Part shown: one piece after another, positions 6,520 to 11,224 of the stretch
How positions within the stretch are numbered: position 1 is the first letter of the stretch
Layout: each line of letters opens with the position of its first letter
Assembly: GCA_030425785.1 (NCBI GenBank)
Contig: JAUHYJ010000060.1
Coordinates: forward strand, 1 to 11,224
Direction: 5' to 3'
Origin: Acidimicrobiia bacterium
Lineage (GTDB): Bacteria > Actinomycetota > Acidimicrobiia > Acidimicrobiales > Ilumatobacteraceae
DNA length: 11,224 bases
The notes under the pieces: generated by a model
Seen by the model: the letters and a program-made list of their open reading frames with translations, nothing else
What the model was told of the DNA's origin: nothing
Databases searched by the model: none
Program-made: the position numbers and the translations under genes

Positions 6520-6852
6520 GTGAGCATCGAGGTACCGATCCCGCAGCTGTTCGACGAGGTCGACCGCTGGGGGTTCGGCTACCTGCTCACCGTGTCCGAC
6601 GGCGACCGCACCCACCTGCTGGCCCTCCGGCCGATCACGATCGGCGACGACGCCGAGCGCGTGCTGCGGTTCGACGCCGGCGGCGGCCGGGCGTGCCGCA
6701 ACGCGGCGGCGCGCCCGAACGTGTCGTTGGTCTTCCCGCCCGCCCCGCACAGCGACGGGTACAGCCTGGTCGTCGACGGGCAGGCAACGGTCGACGGCGA
6801 TCACGTCGACGTGCGCCCGACATGGGCCGTGCTGCACCGCCCCGCGCCCTGA
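6520..6852 (+). CDS. Pyridoxamine 5'-phosphate oxidase-like (FMN-binding split barrel) protein
   Basis: This is a small 110-residue protein with the split-barrel pattern of the PNPOx-like superfamily: GFGYLLTVSDGDRTHLLALRP (strands 1-2), RACRNAAARPNVSLVFPP (the helix and strand that follow in this family), GYSLVVDGQATVDGD, and a closing AVLHRP. It is short but seems complete at both ends. Members bind FMN, F420 or haem, and the sequence alone does not tell which; true pyridoxamine phosphate oxidase is unlikely at this length. The start was taken as GTG 6520 (MSIEVPIPQL), which gives a family-like N-terminus; GTG 6511 would add three residues. The phosphatase gene starts seven bases after the stop codon, so the two are probably co-transcribed. 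Confidence 0.78.
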   Translation: MSIEVPIPQLFDEVDRWGFGYLLTVSDGDRTHLLALRPITIGDDAERVLRFDAGGGRACRNAAARPNVSLVFPPAPHSDGYSLVVDGQATVDGDHVDVRPTWAVLHRPAP

Positions 6853-6859
6853 CCGCCGC

Positions 6860-7354
6860 ATGAGCATCGACCGCATCCCGCTGCCGTCGACCGATGGTGA
6901 ACTGCACCTCTGCGGGCTGCGCGACGTCGCCGACGACGCGGACGGTGTCCTCGCTCGCCTCGGTGCCTCCACGATCGTGTGCCTCAATTCGGCGGGCGAG
7001 CTCTCGCGGCGGGCGCCCGAGTACGTGCCGTGGTTGCACGCGAACCAGGGCGAGCGTGCGCTGTGGTTCCCGATCCGGAACTTCGACGCCGAGTCGGCCG
7101 ACGCCACGATGCCGTTCCTCGAGCTCGTCGTCGAACGGCTCGAACGCGGCGAGCGCGTACTGATGCACTGCGCGCTCGGCCAGGGCCGCGCCGGGACGAT
7201 GGCGGTCTGCCTGCTCGTGATGCTCGGCGCGCCACTCGACGAGGCGTTGCGCACCGTCGCCGCGCACCGCACCTTCGCCGGTCCCGGTGACGGCTCGCAG
7301 TGGCGTCTCGTCGAGGACGTCGCCCGCGCGATGCATCGCCGCACGGAGCCGTAG
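6860..7354 (+). CDS. Dual-specificity-type protein phosphatase
   Basis: This 164-residue protein has the cysteine phosphatase loop HCALGQGRAGT: nucleophile Cys104 and phosphate-binding Arg110 in the CX5R arrangement. A probable general acid, Asp76, lies in FPIRNFDAESAD, about 28 residues before the cysteine as in dual-specificity and CDC14-like enzymes. The segment before it (STIVCLNSAGELSRRAPEYVPWL) fits the usual opening strand and helix. The length is typical of stand-alone bacterial members. It should be cytosolic, since no signal peptide is seen. The substrate could be a phosphoprotein, phosphoinositide or nucleotide; nothing here decides. No Shine-Dalgarno sequence or -10-like box precedes ATG 6860, so translation probably depends on the upstream PNPOx-like gene seven bases away. 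Confidence 0.87.
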   Translation: MSIDRIPLPSTDGELHLCGLRDVADDADGVLARLGASTIVCLNSAGELSRRAPEYVPWLHANQGERALWFPIRNFDAESADATMPFLELVVERLERGERVLMHCALGQGRAGTMAVCLLVMLGAPLDEALRTVAAHRTFAGPGDGSQWRLVEDVARAMHRRTEP

Positions 7355-7356
7355 GT

Positions 7357-7379
7357 CGCCGTCCGTCCGGCGGACGGCG
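7357..7379 (+). terminator. Hairpin just after the phosphatase gene
   Basis: CGCCGTCCG (7357-7365) and CGGACGGCG (7371-7379) form a perfect 9-bp stem with a 5-base loop, starting two bases after the stop codon. No T-tract follows. In GC-rich actinobacteria such U-less stems are often suggested as terminators, so this may end the PNPOx-phosphatase unit before the photolyase promoter. Confidence 0.5.
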
Positions 7380-7403
7380 CGCCGAGTTCTTCCACGAGCG
7401 CCG

Positions 7404-7417
7404 GCCGACGCGTCGGC
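7404..7417. promoter_or_regulatory. 14-bp perfect palindrome upstream of the photolyase promoter
   Basis: GCCGACGCGTCGGC is fully self-complementary and lies five bases before the -35-like element. Its place suits an operator for a dimeric regulator of the photolyase gene. In DNA this GC-rich such palindromes also arise by chance, so confidence is low. Confidence 0.25.
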
Positions 7418-7421
7418 GGGG

Positions 7422-7450
7422 TTGGCGTCGGAGCGCCGCCGGGGCACGAT
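7422..7450 (+). promoter_or_regulatory. Photolyase promoter
   Basis: TTGGCG (7422-7427, 4 of 6 against TTGACA) and CACGAT (7445-7450) are separated by 17 bp. Six bases follow before ATG 7457, so the predicted transcript is leaderless. The same GGGCACGAT box stands at the same distance from the next gene. Confidence 0.5.
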
Positions 7451-7456
7451 GCCCGC

Positions 7457-8953
7457 ATGGACACGGTGTGGGTGCTCGGCGACCAGCTGAACCGCTCGAT
7501 CGGGGCGCTCGCCGATGCCGACCCCGACACCCACCGCGTCCTGCTCGTCGAGAGCCACGCCAAGCTCGCCTCGAAGCGGTGGCACCGCCAGCGTGCCCAC
7601 TTCGTGATCTGCTCGATGCGCCGGTTCGCCGACGAGCTGCGTGACGCCGGCTTCGAGGTCGACCACCGACGCGCCGACTCGCTCGGGGCCGGCCTCCGGG
7701 ATCACGTCGACGAGTTCGCGCCCGATCGTGTCGTCGCGACCGAACCGGCGAGCATCGACGGGCTCGCCATGCTGCGCGAGCTCGGCGTCGAGACCGTGCG
7801 TTCGAACCAGTTCCTCTGCCACTACGACGAGTTCGCCGACTGGGCCGGCAGCCGCTCGTCGTTCAAGATGGAGGACTTCTACCGCTGGCAGCGCAAGCGG
7901 CTCGGGTACCTCATGGACGCCGACGGTGAACCCGAGGGCGGCCGCTGGAACTTCGACGACGAGAACCGCGAATCGCTCCCGAAGGACGTGGCCGGCTACC
8001 CGGACTGGCCCGACCCGCAGGTCTCGGCCCTCGACGACCTCGACGAGGCGGTGCTCGCCGATCTGCCCGACGGTTGCTGGGGCGCCGACCCCGACGGCAC
8101 GTGGGCGACCAGCCGGCGCCGGGCGCTGAGCCGGCTGCGTCACTTCGTCGGCGACGTGCTGCCACAGTTCGGCCCCCACGAGGACGCGATGACGTCGCAC
8201 TCGTGGCACCTCGCCCACTCGGTCCTGTCGCCGTACCTGAACATCGGTCTGCTGCTGCCCGGCGAGGTCTGCGACGCGGTCCAGGAGGCCTACGACGCCG
8301 GGCGGGTCCCGATCAACTCGGCCGAGGGCTTCATTCGCCAGGTGATCGGCTGGCGCGAGTACGTCTGGGGCGTCTACTGGCTGTGGGGCACCGACTACCG
8401 GTCGAGGAACGAGCTCGGCGCCGACCGTGCCGTGCCACGGGCGATCACCGCCGGCGAGACCGAGATGCGCTGCGTGCGACAGTGTCATCAGGGGGTTCAC
8501 GACCGGGCGTACAACCACCACATCCAACGCCTGATGGTGCTCGGCAACCTGTCGATGCTGCACGGGGTCGACCCGTGGGCACTGACCGAGTGGATGTGGT
8601 CGAGCTTCGTCGACGGCGCCGAATGGGTGATGCTGCCGAACGTGATCGGCATGAGCCAGTGGGCCGACGGCGGGATGATGGCGACCAAGCCGTACGCAGC
8701 CGGTGGCAACTACATCGACACGATGAGCGACTACTGCGGCGACTGCCGGTTCGACCGCAAGCAGCGCGTCGGCGACGATGCCTGCCCCTTCACCACGCTG
8801 TACTGGGACTTCCTGGCACGCCACCACGACACGCTGGTGACGAACCCGAGGGTGGCCCGCCAGGTGCGGGCCAGTGAGCGCCTGAGCGACCTCGACGCCG
8901 TCCGCGAACGCGCTGCGGAGGTGCGTCGGCGCCTCGACGCGGGGACGATCTGA
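7457..8953 (+). CDS. Fe-S bacterial (6-4) photolyase / cryptochrome-like protein (FeS-BCP family)
   Basis: This is a 498-residue flavoprotein predicted to repair UV-induced (6-4) photoproducts with light. The N-terminal alpha/beta antenna domain starts at MDTVWVLGDQLNRS; the C-terminal helical FAD domain contains EGFIRQVIGWREYVWGVYW and NVIGMSQWADGG. The four Fe-S cysteines are Cys339, Cys427, Cys430 and Cys443. Their spacing (88, 3, 13) equals that of Cys350/438/441/454 in Agrobacterium PhrB as I recall it. The same offset of 11 puts His354-His355 on the PhrB catalytic pair His365-His366, and Trp379 on Trp390. Met380 falls where PhrB has a Tyr (391), a possible change in the electron path. 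The family normally uses FAD and a lumazine antenna. ATG 7457 fits both the family start and the promoter spacing. DUF2071 and FAD-oxidase genes follow closely. Confidence 0.93.
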   Translation: MDTVWVLGDQLNRSIGALADADPDTHRVLLVESHAKLASKRWHRQRAHFVICSMRRFADELRDAGFEVDHRRADSLGAGLRDHVDEFAPDRVVATEPASIDGLAMLRELGVETVRSNQFLCHYDEFADWAGSRSSFKMEDFYRWQRKRLGYLMDADGEPEGGRWNFDDENRESLPKDVAGYPDWPDPQVSALDDLDEAVLADLPDGCWGADPDGTWATSRRRALSRLRHFVGDVLPQFGPHEDAMTSHSWHLAHSVLSPYLNIGLLLPGEVCDAVQEAYDAGRVPINSAEGFIRQVIGWREYVWGVYWLWGTDYRSRNELGADRAVPRAITAGETEMRCVRQCHQGVHDRAYNHHIQRLMVLGNLSMLHGVDPWALTEWMWSSFVDGAEWVMLPNVIGMSQWADGGMMATKPYAAGGNYIDTMSDYCGDCRFDRKQRVGDDACPFTTLYWDFLARHHDTLVTNPRVARQVRASERLSDLDAVRERAAEVRRRLDAGTI

Positions 8954-8956
8954 GGG

Positions 8957-8962
8957 CACGAT
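8957..8962 (+). promoter_or_regulatory. -10-like box before the DUF2071 gene
   Basis: CACGAT within GGGCACGAT ends exactly six bases before ATG 8969, as at the photolyase start. No clear -35 is seen; that region lies inside the photolyase coding sequence. It may give this gene its own leaderless transcript in addition to read-through. Confidence 0.42.
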
Positions 8963-8968
8963 CCAGGC

Positions 8969-9724
8969 ATGCCGTACCCGATCACGCCCGACCCGCCCGC
9001 GTGGCAACACCGAACGATCATGCGCCAGAGCTGGACCGAGCTCGCCTCGTTCCACTGGTCGTACGACCCCGACGTGGTGCAGGCGCTCCTGCCCGACGGG
9101 GTGGTCGTCGACACCTTCGACGATCGGGCGTGGGTCGGGCTGATCCCGTTCGAGATGCGCCGGATCCGCTTCGGGCCGCTGCCGCCCGTCCCGTACCTGG
9201 GTGACTTCGTCGAGATCAACGTGCGCACCTACGTCACCGACCGTCACGGGCGGCGGGCGATCTGGTTCTCGTCGCTCGACATCCCGCGTGCGATCCCGGT
9301 CGCCGTCGCACGGCTCGCGTTCGGCTTGCCGTACTGCTGGGCTCCGGCGTCGCACGAGCGCGGCGCCTCCGGCCGGCACCGGTACACCGCCGATCGCCGA
9401 TGGCCGCGCGACCCGGCCGGTCCGTCGACCGACATCGCCTTCACGATCGGTGAGCGCGTCCCCGACGACGACGTCACCGACCTCGAGCACTTCCTCACCG
9501 CGCGCTGGGCACTGCTCACCCGGCGTCGTGGCCGTGTGTGGTTCGGTGCCGTCGACCACGACCGCTGGCCCCTCCACCGGGTGACCGACGTCGAGATCGA
9601 CGACTCGTTCGTCGCCGCGGCGGGGCTGCCGGCACCCGACGGCGCGCCCTATGGTCTGTACTCGCCCGGCGTCGACGTGCGTCTCGCCTGGCTCGACGAG
9701 GTCACCGGACCGGAGCCGACGTGA
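8969..9724 (+). CDS. DUF2071 (YqjF-like) protein
   Basis: The 251-residue protein matches the DUF2071/YqjF family along its length. It shows MRQSWTELASFHWSYDPDVVQALLPDGVVVDTFDDRAWVGLIPFEM at about 18-63, then FVEINVRTYVTDRHGRRAIWFSSLD at 80-104, ARLAFGLPYCWA at 114-125, and the late segment APYGLYSPGVDVRLAWLDEV. The family fold resembles acetoacetate decarboxylase-type barrels, but no enzyme activity is established that I know of. It lacks a signal peptide or membrane segment and should be cytosolic. It starts 15 bases after the photolyase stop and sits directly before the FAD enzyme. Being near a photolyase and a flavin oxidase suggests a role in photoprotection or lipid and pigment metabolism, which is inference. 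Confidence 0.9.
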   Translation: MPYPITPDPPAWQHRTIMRQSWTELASFHWSYDPDVVQALLPDGVVVDTFDDRAWVGLIPFEMRRIRFGPLPPVPYLGDFVEINVRTYVTDRHGRRAIWFSSLDIPRAIPVAVARLAFGLPYCWAPASHERGASGRHRYTADRRWPRDPAGPSTDIAFTIGERVPDDDVTDLEHFLTARWALLTRRRGRVWFGAVDHDRWPLHRVTDVEIDDSFVAAAGLPAPDGAPYGLYSPGVDVRLAWLDEVTGPEPT

Positions 9725-9726
9725 AC

Positions 9727-9730
9727 GGAG
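9727..9730 (+). promoter_or_regulatory. Ribosome binding site that sets the FAD enzyme start
   Basis: GGAG lies five bases before ATG 9736. An in-frame GTG at 9721 overlaps the DUF2071 stop as GTGA but would place this site inside the coding sequence, so 9736 is preferred. Confidence 0.6.
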
Positions 9731-9735
9731 CCCAG

Positions 9736-10992
9736 ATGAACGACACCGCTTCCCACCCCCAGGAACTCCCCGAGGCTGCCGAGGTGGTGGTCGTCGGTGC
9801 CGGACTCGCCGGCCTGGCCGCGGCACGGCGGCTGCACGAGGCCGGTCGTGACGTCGTCGTGCTCGAGGCATCGGACGGCGTGGGCGGTCGTGTCCGCACC
9901 GACGTGGTCGACGGGTTCCGGCTCGACCGGGGCTTCCAGGTGTTGCTCACCGCGTACCCCGAGTTCGAGCGGCAGTTCGACGCGGCGGCCCTCGACATCC
10001 GGCTCTTCGACCCGGGCGCACAGGTGTGGGACGGATCGTCGCTCACCACGGTCGGCGACCCGTTCCGCCAACCGAGCACCCTCGTCGACACGGTGCGGGC
10101 GCCGATCGGCACCGTCGGCGACAAGCTGCGCATCCTGCGCCAGCGGGTGCGGCTGCAGCGCGCCGATCCGCGCGAGCTGCTGCGGGGCGACGATCGCCCG
10201 ACGATCGACGCCTTGCGCGACGAGGGCTTCAGCGACCGGATGATCCAGCGGTTCTTCCGCCCGCTCGTCGGCGGCATCCAGCTCGATCCGTCGCTCGGCA
10301 CGAGCAGCCGCATGTTCGACGTCATCCAGCGCAGCCTGGTGGTCGGCGGGGTCGGTGTGCCGAACCACGGGATGGGTGAGCTGTCGACGCAGCTCGCCGG
10401 CCACGTCCCGACCATCCACCTCAACACGCCGGTGGCGGCGGTCGCCCACGACGGCGTGACGACCGTCGACGGGCGTGCCGTCTCCGCCGAGCGTGTGGTC
10501 GTCGCCACCGAGGGACCGGTTGCGAGCGACCTGCTCGGGTTGCCGGTCGTCGAGTCGAACCCGGCCACGTGCGTGTGGTTCGCGGCCCCGAAGGCCCCCG
10601 TCGACGGCAAGTACGTCGTGCTCGACGGCACCGGCGACGGGCCGGCGCTCAACTTCGCCGTCATGTCGAACGTCGCACCCGGCTATTCGCCCGATGACCG
10701 GGCCCTCGTGGCCGCTGCGGTTCCCGGCGCGCTCGATGCGGCGGCCGAGGCGGCGGTGCGCGCGCAGGCGCAGGGCATCTGGGGCGCACAGGTCGATGCC
10801 TGGCAGCACCTGCGCACCGACGTGATCGCGCACGGTCAGCCGCGTCAGTACCCGCCCTTTTCGCCCAAGCAGCGGGTGTCGCTCGGCGAAGGGTTGTTCG
10901 TGTGCGGCGACCACCGCGACACCGCCTCGATCCAGGGCGCCCTGTTCTCGGGGCGCCGCTGCGGTGACGCCGTCGTGGCGTCGCTCACCTGA
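9736..10992 (+). CDS. NAD(P)/FAD-dependent oxidoreductase, amine oxidase-like
   Basis: This is a 418-residue flavoprotein of the amine oxidase, protoporphyrinogen oxidase and phytoene desaturase superfamily. The FAD-binding Rossmann motif is VVVVGAGLAGLAAARRL (glycines at 21, 23 and 26), with the ribose-binding Glu44 in VVLEASDGVGGRVRTD and the GGR turn at 50-52. The substrate region begins DGFRLDRGFQVLLTAYPEF. The C-terminal FAD motif is LFVCGDHRDTASIQGALFSGRRCGDAVV. The substrate is unknown; carotenoid, porphyrin, amine and lipid are all open. It lies 11 bases after DUF2071 with a Shine-Dalgarno sequence inside that gap, so it is probably co-transcribed with DUF2071. Its neighbours (photolyase, DUF2071) recall the light-induced clusters of other bacteria in which a photolyase travels with a FAD oxidase. 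The gene on its right is convergent, seven bases away. Confidence 0.9.
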   Translation: MNDTASHPQELPEAAEVVVVGAGLAGLAAARRLHEAGRDVVVLEASDGVGGRVRTDVVDGFRLDRGFQVLLTAYPEFERQFDAAALDIRLFDPGAQVWDGSSLTTVGDPFRQPSTLVDTVRAPIGTVGDKLRILRQRVRLQRADPRELLRGDDRPTIDALRDEGFSDRMIQRFFRPLVGGIQLDPSLGTSSRMFDVIQRSLVVGGVGVPNHGMGELSTQLAGHVPTIHLNTPVAAVAHDGVTTVDGRAVSAERVVVATEGPVASDLLGLPVVESNPATCVWFAAPKAPVDGKYVVLDGTGDGPALNFAVMSNVAPGYSPDDRALVAAAVPGALDAAAEAAVRAQAQGIWGAQVDAWQHLRTDVIAHGQPRQYPPFSPKQRVSLGEGLFVCGDHRDTASIQGALFSGRRCGDAVVASLT

Positions 10993-10999
10993 GGACGGG

Positions 11000-11224
11000 T
11001 CAGCCGACGACCTCGACGACGCCGTCGCGGTCGACCAGGACGGGCACCGGCTGCTCGAGATTGAGGGCGGCGATCTCGGCGACGATGTCGGCGGGCTGCT
11101 TGCCCTTCAGGCGGTCGAGCAGCTTGGGACGGTCGAGCTGCTCGGGCAGCAGGATCACGTCGACGTCGAGCTCGCGGATGACGTCGACGATCTCGGTGAT
11201 CGTCGGGACCGTGGCGATCCACGG
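11000..11224 (-). CDS. Unrecognised protein, C-terminal part only
   Basis: Only the last 74 codons are inside the window. The product reads PWIATVPTITEIVDVIRELD, then DVILLPEQLDRPKLLDRLKG, then PADIVAEIAALNLEQPVPVL and a final VDRDGVVEVVG. It looks like a folded alpha/beta C-terminus: a helix, a hydrophobic strand DVILLP, a second helix, and two closing strands around a DRDG turn. I cannot assign a family. Reading frame, lack of stops and a sensible amino-acid mix support it as coding. It converges on the FAD enzyme with a 7-bp gap, so its promoter lies to the right of the window. Confidence 0.7.
   Translation of the reverse strand, partial: PWIATVPTITEIVDVIRELDVDVILLPEQLDRPKLLDRLKGKQPADIVAEIAALNLEQPVPVLVDRDGVVEVVG

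Noticed and set aside
9721..9735. GTG 9721, overlapping the DUF2071 stop, as the start of the FAD enzyme.
   Set aside because: ATG 9736 has GGAG at 5-base spacing, and the N-terminus before the Rossmann motif is already long enough.
6635..9871. A 1078-codon open frame on the minus strand across the phosphatase, photolyase and DUF2071 genes.
   Set aside because: It is the antisense shadow of well-supported plus-strand genes in GC-rich DNA. Its product is Arg/Val/Asp low-complexity without domain motifs.
1..11224. Mobile elements, CRISPR arrays, tRNA or rRNA genes, phage or defence systems.
   Set aside because: No transposase or integrase motifs, terminal repeats, regular direct-repeat arrays or tRNA-like clover-leaf sequences were seen by eye. 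Composition looks even across the window.

Overview
The window is GC-rich, actinobacterial-type chromosomal DNA. GC content, leaderless gene starts, a PD40 propeller carrying LDTR/ASNLN/TVYP-type C-terminal repeats, and an Fe-S (6-4) photolyase next to a DUF2071 gene together suggest an Acidimicrobiia member (Ilumatobacter-like). That placement is inference. No tRNA, rRNA, CRISPR array, insertion sequence or phage gene was seen, and coding density is high, so this looks like core or near-core chromosome rather than a mobile island.

Layout. (1) 1-1812, minus strand: a two-component system, with an OmpR/PhoB-type response regulator followed by a sensor histidine kinase that overlaps it by 4 bp (ATGA) and runs off the left edge. 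(2) 1813-1915: a divergent control region with two pairs of CTCAG-type boxes in mirror orientation. (3) 1916-2815: a very acidic membrane-anchored extracytoplasmic protein of unknown function, the likely divergent target of the two-component system. (4) 2842-4147: a promoter overlapped by a perfect 9-bp inverted repeat, then an ArsR-type repressor and an SRPBCC (AHSA1-like) protein fused to an actinobacterial helical domain. (5) 4205-6493: a secreted five-motif PD40 beta-propeller with three C-terminal ~120-residue repeats. (6) 6520-7354: a small PNPOx-like flavin-fold protein and a dual-specificity-type phosphatase. (7) 7457-10992: an Fe-S bacterial (6-4) photolyase, a DUF2071 protein and a FAD-dependent amine-oxidase-like enzyme, plausibly a light or oxidative stress cluster. 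(8) 11000-11224, minus strand: the C-terminal end of an unrecognised gene, convergent with the FAD enzyme.

The most notable pattern is in gene starts. Seven genes that begin a transcription unit or follow a gap have a -10-like hexamer of the form (C/T)A(C/T)G-N-T or close to it, 6 or 7 nt before the start codon and with no Shine-Dalgarno sequence. This predicts leaderless mRNAs. Two genes inside operons instead have a Shine-Dalgarno sequence at normal spacing (AAGGAG before the SRPBCC gene, GGAG before the FAD gene). The rule also settles several ambiguous starts: the regulator at 1812 rather than 1818, the acidic protein at 1916 rather than 1904, and the PNPOx-like protein at 6520 rather than 6511.
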